DNA from: Pithys albifrons albifrons
Taxonomy: Eukaryota > Chordata > Aves > Passeriformes > Thamnophilidae
DNA: 64,000 nt
Direction of reading: 5' to 3'
Assembly: GCF_047495875.1 (NCBI RefSeq)
Contig: NC_092475.1
Span: 14,854,001 to 14,918,000 of the forward strand
Positions 27,601 to 39,600 of the stretch are shown one piece after another; position 1 is the first letter of the stretch, and the number at the start of each line of letters is the position of its first letter. The notes under the pieces were generated by a model. It saw only the letters and a list, made by a program, of their open reading frames with translations. It searched no databases and was not told the origin of the DNA. A program made the position numbers and the translations under genes.

Positions 27601-30600
27601 CGGCCAGTTAGTGATGATTTCCAAAATCCCAGGGCGATTAGGGTTCCCTATCCGGGTTCGCTGCGTGATCGGAGCGGTCCACTTACTCCATGTGGCATCA
27701 GTGGCGTGATGGGTAGAAGGAGCTTTTCCTTTGAACATCCAGCCCAACACTGGTAGTCGGGGTGCCAGGATGAGCTGTGCCTCAGTGCCAGTCACTTCTG
27801 AGGCGGCTCGAACTCCTTCATAAGCTGCCAGGATCTCTTTCTCAGTTGGGGTGTAGCTGGCCTCAGATCCTTTGTATCCCCGGCTCCAGAATCCCAGCGG
27901 TCGTCCTCGAGTCTCCTCAGGTACTTTCTGCCAGAGGCTCCAGGATGGGCCATTCTCCCCGGCTGCAGTGTAGAGCACATTCTTCACATCCTGTCCTGTC
28001 CTGACTGGCCCAAGGGCTACTGCATGGGTAATCTCCTGTTTAATCTGCTCAAAGGCTTGTTGTTGTTCAGGGCCCCACTGGAAATCATTTTTCTTCCGTG
28101 TCACAAGGTAGAGAGGGCTTACAATCTGACTGTACTCAGGGATATGCATCCTCCAAAAGCCCACGGCACCTAGGAAAGCCTGAGTTTCCTTCTTGCTGGT
28201 CGGTGGGGACATAGCTGCTATTTTGTTGATCACCTCTGTTGGAATCTGGCGACGCCCGTCTTGCCACTTCACTCCTAGGAACTGAATTTCCTGAGCAGGT
28301 CCCTTGACCTTACTTCGTTTAATGGCAAAACCAGCTCTTAGGAGAATCTGGATTATCTTCTTTCCTTTCTCAAAAACCTCCCCTGCTGTGTTCCCCCATA
28401 CAATGATGTCATCGATGTACTGTAGATGTTCTGGAGCCTCACCCTTTTCCAATGCAGTCTGGATCAGTCCATGGCAAATGGTGGGACTGTGTTTCCACCC
28501 CTGGGGCAGTCGATTCCAGGTGTACTGCACCCCCTTCCAGGTGAAAGCGAACTGCGGCCTGCACTCTGCTGCCAACGGAATGGAGAAAAAGGCATTGGCA
28601 ATGTCGATGGTGGCACCACTTGGCTGCCTTGGACTCCAGCTCATACTGAAGCTCCAGCATGTCCGGCACAGCGGCACTCGGGGGGGGTGTGACCTCATTG
28701 AGACCACGGTAATCCACCGTCAGCCTCCACTCTCCACTGGACTTTCGTACTGGCCATATGGGGCTATTAAAGGGTGAGTGAGTCTTGCTGACCACCCCTT
28801 GGCTCTCCAGCTCACGAATCATCTTGTGTATGGGGGTCACAGAGTCTCGGTCAGTGCGGTATTGCCGACGGTGCACTGTGGCTGTGGCCAGCGGTACCAA
28901 TTGTTCTTCAACTTTCAGCAGTCCCACAGCAGAAGGGTCCTCTGAGAGGCCAGGCAAGGTGCTCAGCTGTCTGATTTCCTCTGTCTCCACAGCAGCTATG
29001 CCAAAGGCCCAACGCAGTCCCTTTGGGTCTTTGAAATATCCATTCCTCAGGTAGTCTATGCCAAGGATACACGGGGCTTCTGGACCAGTCACAATGGGGT
29101 GTCTATGCCATTCCTTCCCAGTCAAGCTGACTTCAGCTTCCAGTACAGTCAGCTGTTGGGATCCCCCTGTCACCCCAGAAATAGAGATGGATTCTGCCCC
29201 AACGTATCCTGATGGCATCAACGTGCATTGTGCACCAGTGTCCACTAAAGCTTTGTATTTCTGTGGGTCTGATGAGCCAGGCCACCGAATCCACACAGTC
29301 CAATAAACCCGATTGTCCCTCTCCTCTACCTGGCTAGAGGCAGGGCCCCCCTAATTCTGGTCATGGTATTCACTGCGCTCTCCCTGTGAATATGACCGGG
29401 AGGTTCCTTCAAGAGGATCGGGCATAACATCATCATTCCTATACTGTCTGGAGCCTTGCCCACGAGAGACCAGAGCAGCCTTCAACCTTGAAGAATTCCC
29501 TGTGTTAGTTGTGCCTCTTTGCAATTCACGTACCCGAGCTGCTAAGGAAGAGGTGGGTTTCCCATCCCACTTCCTCATATCTTCTCCATGCTCATGGAGG
29601 TAAAACCACAGATTGCCGCGTGGAGTGTACCCTTTCTCCTTAGCTGGAAGACGCCTGCTTCTGATGGCAGAGACTCTCGTTTGTTCTGGAGAGATATGGA
29701 AGAGTCCTTCCTTAATCTTCTCTTCCAGTTCAGCCAGTTTTGTTTCCACAGCTGAGACGTGGGCTTGTAATGGAGCAGTGACAGTGTCTTCATAAATCCT
29801 GAGTTTGCTGACCAGTGCACCCACCTTGTCTTCTCCCTCTCTCCACTGCAATGTTGCCAGGTAGCGAGAATACATTTCTGGCCCAAGTCGTGCAAATTTT
29901 AACCACATCTGGGATGTGCACTGGACACCATCTGGACTTTTAGGGAATCTCTCATCCTCTGAAAAGATTATCTCCAGTACGGCTAATTCCCTTAAGCACC
30001 GGATACCTTGTTCCATCGTGTTCCATTGTCCTTGCTGTACGTGGAGGTCCTCCTTACAAAGATATCTCTCCCTCACGCTTGACAACAGTCGCCGCCAGAG
30101 GCTGAGAGTTTCCTGTCTCTTTCCAATGCCCTGATCAATGACAACATCTCGACAAAGGGATCCCAGCTGCCTTGCCTCACTCCCATCTAGAATTGTATCA
30201 TTGGCTGCAGCATCCCAGATTCGAAGTAGCCAGGTCAAGATGGACTCATTTGCCTGTCGTGTGAACTCTCTCCGGAGCTCACGCAGCTCTCCCAGGGATA
30301 GGGACCGGGTGATTATTTCTGGCTCCATTTCTTCTGCTTGAGATGAAGGTCCTGACTCTTCCTCATCATGCGCTATACGAACTGATTTGGTCTTTGATTT
30401 TCTTTTCTGGACAGGGGCAACTGCTATCGGTTTCTGTTGTCCTTCTGGCTCCTCCATGGTTTGTGTGGACATGGTGCTGGTTGATTTCTTTCCCTTTCTC
30501 TCTGGCTCAGCTGTGGTTTGTGTGGGCATGGTGCTGGTTGATGTGTCTCTTCTCTCTGACTCGGCCATGGTTTGGGTGGACATGGTACTGGTTGATGTAT

Positions 30601-33600
30601 CTCTCTTCCTCTCTGGCTCAGTCATGGTCTGGGTGGACATGCTGCTGGTTGATGTATCTCTCTTCCTCTCTGGCTCAGCCGTGGTTTGGGTGGACATGGT
30701 ACCTGTGGATTTGCTCCTTTTCTCCTCCTCCTGATGATGCTGTACCACACCAAGCAGTGTGCGGTAGGCAGTGGCCAGGGCCCAGCAGGTTGCTGTGAGC
30801 TGCACCTCTCTGGGACTACCAGAGCATCTTCCTTTCACATAGCTTAGCATTTTGGCAGGGTCCTGCAGTTGTTCTGGGGTGAATTTCCAGATCATTTGGG
30901 GAGAGAAGGTCTCCAAATACTGGCCCATATCTTCCCACTTCCCGTGCCACTCAACATCATCCGCTCCCAGGGCAGGCCTCCAGCAAGTCTCCTTAGAAAG
31001 CCCAGTTCTGACCCTAAACATGGTGTATACAGTACAGAGGAGACAAAGCAACACTAACAGCACTAACAGTAGGATTATGCTGTCCCTAACATCAAAAGGA
31101 AGCTCAATATTTTCAATGATTCTTGTAGCAGAGGTGAAAAGGTGGAAGTAACCATCTCCGCCTGTTTTCCCCACAGTCTGGGTGCTATTTTTAATGAGAC
31201 CCCAGGGGTAACAGCCCAAACCAGGACAGGCACACCAGACTGAATATACATTCACAATGAAATTCATTGCTTCTGATGTTATGACAACATAAACATAGTA
31301 TATTAATAAAGCAATTTTGATCCTTCTCCCTGGTATTAAAGAGAGCATCAAAACAGGCACATGGCTCCCCATGTGTCGAAATATGAACAGGCCCAGATAC
31401 AGCATCCACATGAATACATCAAGCAACATGGTAGTCAGGGAGTTTCTGTATCCAAATACACAAAATGAAATTGTAATTCTGACTTCTCTCTCGTGCCCCA
31501 CGTTGGGCGCCAAAAGATGTGCTGGTTTGAAGGTGAACCAGCAGGGGAAATGAACTCACCACGAGAGAGATTATAAGTCAGAGCTAAAATTTAATAATAA
31601 TATTACAATAACAACACTGACACACAAGGGAAATTGCTTTCAACTCACAATACCCCAGCAGTATAACCCAGTGTCCTGGGGCACAAACCCAAGGGGGTTT
31701 GTTTGCCCTTGTGCTGAGACCCCTGTGGCTCCCCCAAGTCCAGAGCAAAAGGAAAAGAAAAACCTGTTGGTGCAGGCGAGGGCTGTGGTCTGGGCGAGAG
31801 CGGGGATCTCCTCCTGTCAAGGTCCTGCTGCTCCTCTGGATCCGACGAGAAGTTCCCGAGGTCTTCTTACCCACCCCTTATGTACCCTCAGGGAGCTCTC
31901 AGTCCCTCCCCCTGGGTGGGGACTCACACAATGGGTGATTAACTCTGGGAGCCAGGGGGTGTTGAACTGTTGATGGCCCATTAGCAGCTCCGCCCCCCTC
32001 AGGCTGGGTGTGAAGTGATAATGGCTCCCTGGGCAGCTGCTGCTAATGGCCCATTGACCTTGGGGAATGAATAGAGGGGGTAGAATACACAGCTTTGATC
32101 ACCCTCACACAGGGTTAGCTGGTCCCTCCTGCTGAACTAGGACAATGTCAAATTCCCCATGGCAAGAGGGGTAGAGTGGATAAATTGCACCCTGTTTTGC
32201 TCATTGCCACAGGAAAGCTGGCATCAGATTGTACCTGTCCTGCTGGCCCTCAAAACACTGAAAAAGACAGGCTAGAGCTCAGACAAGTAGGAAAATACAA
32301 AGAGATAAGTAGGAAATCATCAGCCCTATCTACTCACTCTGATGATTAATTTAGTTATTAGCAAGGCTAATGGGTAGATTGCCATGCTTATTGTATTGGT
32401 AGTCCTTCCAAACCTTTTTCTGTGCTCTGAATCTAGTTAAATGAAACTATTGTAATTCTCATTTCCAAAGTGAGTGGCATCCTTGCTAACTAAAGTGTGG
32501 CTGCATTCTGGAGGGTAAAGGTGTTCCAGTTTGCTATCCTTTTGTAACTCCAATTGAATTGTGCCAAACTTGCATAGCTGGCAGTTCTTGTGACCGTGAG
32601 TGAATGCTCTGCACCAGCAGGAGGCTGGTGCACTTGGGTTGGGTGGAACTGCTCATGTCTCAGGATTTGTTTCCATCTTTTTATCTTCTGATACTTCTTC
32701 AGAAACAGTAGATGTGAGTAGCAGAAAAAGTTTGCTTTGGACTCCATAATTCTAGATCTGGCTGAGTAAATGTACAGTGTTTCTGCAAAGCAAGAAATAT
32801 TTTTGGTAGTTTTTTACTAGGCTGGAGCTTGCATTTTGGACATCTTTCCAACTCTCTCCTTTCTGCAGTGGGCTCCCTGTGGCCTCTGTGTCCAGGGCTG
32901 CAGTCCAAAGGTCTGGTTTTTGCTTCAGACTGAAGAACCCGTTCAGCAGAGTTAATTTGCTCATGAGAGGATCCATCAACTGTAAATAAAGTGCATCTGT
33001 TTTTTATTTGAACATCTCTTTAATGAGATGCTATTTCCTTTCCATGTAACCTGAGCTTTGCTCTTTTTCAGCTACTTGTTGAACCCCTACACTGTGATGT
33101 CTTGTGTGGCAAAGTCCACCTGCGCCATCAACAACTCTGTCATTGCGTTCTTCATTTTAGCTACAATAAAAGGTAATGCCATGAGGAAAAAAGGGTTCTT
33201 TGTGACTTTCTAGGAAGGTTATAATGTAGCAAAAATTAAATCCAGGTGGATCTTTACAGATAAGATTGCTACAAAGGTCTCAGTGAAACACAGCAGAAAC
33301 AGAACTGGAGCAAAGTCAAAGTTCTACCTGAAATCATGAGATCAAGACTCGTTAAGTGAAAACTTACTTTGACCTCAATGTACCCAGGAGTTTCATCTCT
33401 AAAAACTGACTCCTTTTCCTGGATGGCTTCAAATAGTTTCTGTCCAGGAAGAGATGGGGCTGTGTGTTGGAGGACATAACACTCTGTTGCACTTCTTCTG
33501 TATGTGAATATGCACTTAAAGTTGTGCTGGTTTGAAGGTGAACCAGCAGGGGAAATGAACTCACCACGAGAGAGATTATAAGTCAGACCTAAAATTTAAT

Positions 33601-36600
33601 AATAATATTACAATAACAACACTGATACACAAGGGAAATTGCTTTCAGCTCACAATACCCCAGCAGTATAACCCAGTGTCCTGGGGCACAAACCCAAGGG
33701 GGTTTGTTTGCCCTTGTGCTGAGACCCCTGTGGCTCCCCCAAGTCCAGAGCAAAAGGAAAAGAAAAACCTGTTGCTGCAGGCGAGGGCTGTGGTCTGGGC
33801 GAGAGTGGTGATCTCCTGCTGTCGAGGTCCTGCTGCTGCTCTGGATCCGACGAGAAGGTTCCCGAGGTCTTCTTACCCACCACTTATGTACCCTCAGGGA
33901 GCACTCAGTCCCTCCCCCTGGGCGGGGACTCACACAATGGGTGATTAACTCTGGGAGCCAGGAGGTGTTGAGCTGTTGATGGCCCATTAGCAGCTCCGCC
34001 CCCCTCAGGCTGGGTGTGGGGGAGATAATGGCTCCCTGGGCAGCTGCTGCTAATGGCCCATTGTCCTTGGGGAATGAATAGAGGGGGTGGAATACACAGG
34101 TTTGATCACCACCACACAGGGTTAGCTGGTCCCTCCAGCTGAACTAGGACATTATCCACCCCTTATTCCACTCCATCTAGTCATTCCCAAATTAATCCCC
34201 TTTTTACCTATACATATATATATACACATATATACAATGAAACATTACAAACTCTTCTCGCTCAAAATTAGGTCCCCTTGTGGTACACAACGTGTTTCTC
34301 CATCTTTTTGCATTACCCACCAAGTGCAGCCAGGTCCTTGAGCAAAGACAATCCCTCGGATGGGTTTGCCTTTGTTCGAGGTGGGACTAACCCAAACAGT
34401 CTTTCCTAACATACCTCTCATATGGACCACAGGGACTTTATCTCCATCTACAGTATTCAAGAGTTCTGATTGGGCAGGGCCAGCTCGATTGATGGAGCCC
34501 CGGGTGTTGACCAACCAGGTGGCCTTTGCCAAATGCAGCTCCCAGTGTTTGAAAGTTCCCCCACCCAATGCCTTCAAGGTTGTTTTCAGCAGTCCATTAC
34601 ATCGCTCAACTTTCCCGGCAGCTGGAGCATGGTAGGGGATATGATACACCCACTCAATGCCGTGCTCTCTGGCCCAGGTGTCTATGAGGCTGTTCTTGAA
34701 GTGGGTGCCGTTATCAGACTCTATTCTTTCTGGTGTGCCGTGTCTCCACAGGACTTGTTTCTCAAGGCCCAGGATGGTATTCCGGGCAGTGGCGTGAGAT
34801 ACGGGGTATGTCTCCAGCCATCCAGTGGTTGCCTCTACCATGGTCAGCACGTAGCGCTTGCCTTGGCGTGTTTGGGGAAGTGTGATGTAGTCAACTTGCC
34901 AGGCTTCCCCATACCTGTATTTCGACCACCGTCCACCATACCATAGAGGCTTCACCCGCTTGGCCTGCTTGATGGCAGCACATGTGTCACAGTCATGGAT
35001 AACCTGTGAGACACTGTCCATGGTTAGATCCACCCCTCGGTCACGAGCCCATCTGTATGTTGCATCTCTGCCTTGATGACCAGAAGCATCATGGGCCCAT
35101 CGGGCTAGAAACAATTCACCTTTATGCTGCCAATCCAGATCTACCTGAGAGACTTCAATCCTGGCAGCTCGATCCACCTGCTCGTTGTTACGATGCTCCT
35201 CATTAGCCCGGCTCTTGGGTACATGAGCATCTACGTGACGGACCTTCACACTCAGCTTCTCTACCCGGGCAGCGATGTCCTGCCACATCTCCGCCGCCCA
35301 GATGGGTTTCCCTTTGCGCTGCCAGCCGGCCTTTCTCCAACGCTCCAGCCATCCCCACAGAGCATTGGCCACCATCCACGAGTCAGTGTAAAGGTAGAGT
35401 CCTGGCCACTTCTCTCGTTCGGCAATATCCAAAGCCAGCTGAACAGCTTTCAGCTCTGCGACCTGACTTGATCCACCTTGTCCTTCAGTCGCTTCTGCAA
35501 CTCGACGTGTAGGACTCCATACAGCTGCTTTCCATTTCCGGCTTGTCCCTACAATGCGGCAGGAGCCATCTGTGAAGAGAGCATATCGCTTCTCCTCTTC
35601 TGGTAGCTGGTTATATGGTGGGGCCTCCTCAGCTCGTGTCACCTGCTCCTCTTCTTCTTCAGAGGACAATCCGAAACTCTCACCTTCTGGCCAGTTGGTG
35701 ATGATTTCCAAAATCCCAGGGCGATTAGGATTCCCTATCCGGGTTCGCTGCGTGATCAGAGCGATCCACTTACTCCACGTGGCATCAGTGGCGTGATGGG
35801 TAGAAGGAGCTTTTCCTTTGAACATCCAGCCCAACACTGGTAGTCGGGGTGCCAGGATGAGCTGTGCCTCAGTGCCAATCACTTCTGAGGCAGCTCGAAC
35901 TCCTTCATACGCTGCCAGGATCTCTTTCTCAGTTGGGGTGTAGCTGGCCTCAGATCCTTTGTATCCCCGGCTCCAGAATCCCAGCGGTCGTCCTCGAGTC
36001 TCCCCAGGTACTTTCTGCCAGAGGCTCCAGGATGGGCCATTCTCCCCGGCTGCAGTGTAGAGCACATTCTTCACATCCTGTCCTGTCCTGACTGGCCCAA
36101 GGGCTACTGCATGGGTAATCTCCTGTTTAATCTGCTCAAAGGCTTGTTGTTGTTCAGGGCCCCACTGGAAATCATTTTTCTTCCGTGTCACAAGGTAGAG
36201 AGGGCTTACAATCTGACTGTACTCAGGGATATGCATCCTCCAAAAGCCCACGGCGCCTAGGAAAGCCTGAGTTTCCTTCTTGTTGGTCGGTGGGGACATA
36301 GCTGCTATTTTGTTGATCACCTCTGTTGGAATCTGACGACGCCCGTCTTGCCACTTCACTCCTAGGAACTGAATTTCCTGAGCAGGTCCCTTGACCTTAC
36401 TTCGTTTAATGGCAAAACCAGCTCTTAGGAGAATCTGGATTATCTTCTTTCCTTTCTCAAAAACCTCCCCTGCTGTGTTCCCCCATACAATGATGTCATC
36501 GATGTACTGTAGATGTTCTGGAGCCTCACCCTTTTCCAATGCAGTCTGGATCAGTCCATGGCAAATGGTGGGACTGTGTTTCCACCCCTGGGGCAGTCGA

Positions 36601-39600
36601 TTCCAGGTGTACTGCACCCCTTTCCAGGTGAAAGCAAACTGCGGCCTGCACTCTGCTGCCAACGGAATGGAGAAAAAGGCATTGGCAATGTCGATGGTGG
36701 CATACCACTTGGCTGCCTTGGACTCCAGCTCATACTGAAGCTCCAGCATGTCCGGCACAGCGGCACTCAGGGGGGGTGTGACCTCATTGAGACCACGGTA
36801 ATCCACCGTCAGCCTCCACTCTCCACTGGACTTTCGTACTGGCCATATGGGGCTATTAAAGGGTGAGTGAGTCTTGCTGACCACCCCTTGGCTCTCCAGC
36901 TCACGAATCATCTTGTGTATGGGGGTCACAGAGTCTCGGTCAGTGCGGTATTGCCGACGGTGCACTGTGGCTGTGGCCAGCGGTACCAATTGTTCTTCAA
37001 CTTTCAGCAGTCCTACAGCAGAAGGGTCCTCTGAGAGGCCAGGCAAGGTGCTCAGCTGTCTGATTTCCTCTGTCTCCACAGCAGCTATGCCAAAGGCCCA
37101 ACGCAGTCCCTTTGGGTCTTTGAAATATCCATTCCTCAGGTAGTCTATGCCAAGGATACATGGGGCTTCTGGACCAGTCACAATGGGGTGTCTATGCCAT
37201 TCCTTGCCAGTCAAGCTGACTTCAGCTTCCAGTACAGTCAGCTGTTGGGATCCCCCTGTTACCCCAGAAATAGAGATGGATTCTGCCCCGGCGTATCCTG
37301 ATGGCATCAACGTGCATTGTGCGCCAGTGTCCACTAAAGCTTTGTATTTCTGTGGGTCTGATGAGCCAGGCCACCGAATCCACACAGTCCAATAAACCCG
37401 ATTGTCCCTCTCCTCTACCTGGCTAGAGGCAGGGCCCCCCTAGTTCTGGTCATGGTATTCACTGCGCTCTCCCTGTGAATATGACCGGGAGGTTCCTTCA
37501 AGAGGATCGGGCATAACATCATCATTCCTATACTGTCTGGAGCCTTGCCCACGAGAGACCGGAGCAGCCTTCAACCTTGAAGAATTCCCTGTGTTAGTTG
37601 TGCCTCTTTGCAATTCACGTACCCGAGCTGCTAAGGAAGAGGTGGGTTTCCCATCCCACTTCCTCATATCTTCTCCATGCTCATGGAGGTAAAACCACAG
37701 ATTGCCGCGTGGAGTGTACCCTTTCTCCTTAGCTGGAAGACGCCTGCTTCTGATGGCGGAGACTCTTGTTTGTTCTGGAGAGATATGGAAGAGTCCTTCC
37801 TTAATCTTCTCTTCCAGTTCAGCCAGTTTTGTTTCCACAGCTGAGACATGAGCTCGTAATGGAGCAGTGACAGTGTCTTCATAAATCCTGAGTTTGCTGA
37901 CCAGTGCACCCACCTTGTCTTCTCCCTCTCTCCACTGCAATGTTGCAAGGTAGCGAGAATACATTTCTGGCCCAAGTCGTGCAAATTTTAACCACATCTG
38001 GGATGTGCACTGGACACCATCTGGACTTTTAGGGAATCTCTCATCCTCTGAAAAGATTATCTCCAGTACGGCTAATTCCCTTAAGCACCGGATACCTTGT
38101 TCCATCGTGTTCCACTGTCCTTGCTGTACGTGGAGGTCCTCCTTACAAAGATATCTCTCCCTCACGCTTGACAACAGTCGCCGCCAGAGGCTGAGAGTTT
38201 CCTGTCTCTTTCCAATGCCCTGATCAATGACAACATCTCGAGACAGGGATCCCAGCTGCCTTGCCTCACTCCCATCTAGAATTGTATCATTGGCTGCAGC
38301 ATCCCAGATTCGAAGTAGCCAGGTCAAGATGGACTCATTTGCCTGTCGTGTGAACTCTCTCCGGAGCTCACGCAGCTCTCCCAGGGATAGGGACCGGGTG
38401 ATTATTTCTGGCTCCATTTCTTCTGCTTGAGATGAAGGTCCTGACTCTTCCTCGTCATGCACTATACGAACTGATTTGGTCTTTGATTTTCTTTTCTGGA
38501 CAGGGGCAACTGCTATCGGTTTCTGTTGTCCTTCTGGCTCCTCCATGGTTTGTGTGGACATGGTGCTGGTTGATGTATCTCTCTTCCTCTCTGGCTCAGT
38601 CATGGTCTGGGTGGACATGGCGCTAGTTGATGTATCTCTCTTCCTCTCTGGCTCAGTCATGGTCTGGGTGGACATGGCGCTAGTTGATGTATCTCTCTTC
38701 CTCTCTGGCTCAGTCATGGTCTGGGTGGACATGGCGCTAGTTGATGTATCTCTCTTCCTCTCTGGCTCAGTCATGGTCTGGGTGGACATGGTGCCTGTGG
38801 ATTTGCTCCTTTTCTCCTCCTCCTGATGATGCTGTACCACACCAAGCAGTGTGCGGTAGGCAGTGGCCAGGGCCCAGCAGGTTGCTGTGAGCTGTACCTC
38901 TCTGGGACTACCAGAGCATCTTCCTTTCACATAGCTTAGCATTTTGGCAGGGTCCTGCAGTTGTTCCGGGGTGAATTTCCAGATCATTTGAGGAGAGAAG
39001 GTCTCCAAATACTGGCCCATATCTTCCCACTTCCCGTGCCACTCAACATCATCCACTCCCAGGGCAGGCCTCCAGCAAGTCTCCTTAGAGAGCCCAGTTC
39101 TGACCCTAAACATGGTGTATACAGTACAGAGGAGACAAAGCAACACTAACAGCAGGATTATGCTGTCCCTAACATCAAAAGGAAGCTCAATATTTTCAAT
39201 GATTGTTGTAGCAGAGGTGAAAAGGTGGAAGTAACCATCTCCGCCTGTTTTCCCCACAGTCTGGGTGCTATTTTTAATGAGACCCCAGAGGTAACAACCC
39301 AAACCAGGACAGGCAGACCAGACTGAATATACATTCACAATGAAATTCATTGCTTCTGATGTTATGACAACATAAACATAGTATATTAATAAAGCAATTT
39401 TGATCCTTCTCCCTGGTATTAAAGAGAGCATCAAAACAGGCACATGGTTCCCCATGTGTCGAAATATGAACAGGCCCAGATACACCATCCACATGAATAC
39501 ATCAAGCAGCATGGTAGTCAGGGAGTTTCTGTACCCAAATACACAAAATGAAATTGTAGTTCTGACTTCTCTCTCGTGCCCCACGTTGGGCGCCAAAAGA

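Larger units (their letters stand above)
25443..32144 (-). mobile_element. Full-length ERV-L-like provirus, copy 1 (PIGU intron 5, antisense)
   Basis: The element is complete: 3' LTR 25443-26069, purine-rich tract, pol, gag, primer site, 5' LTR 31518-32144. Host flanks carry a perfect 5-bp duplication, atgtc (25438-25442 and 32145-32149). The two 627-bp LTRs differ by eye at one base (A at 25772, G at 31847). No env exists: only about 90 bp, mostly a TA-rich microsatellite, separate the pol stop from the 3' LTR. Pol resembles the ERV-L class. The 5-bp duplication fits ERV-L and the primer site fits tRNA-Lys1,2. Gag is open; pol carries one frameshift. Confidence 0.95.

Noticed and set aside
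30852..31151. Plus-strand open frames across the proviruses
   Set aside because: They mirror the real minus-strand gag and pol genes, occur at the same relative place in both copies, and show no family resemblance.
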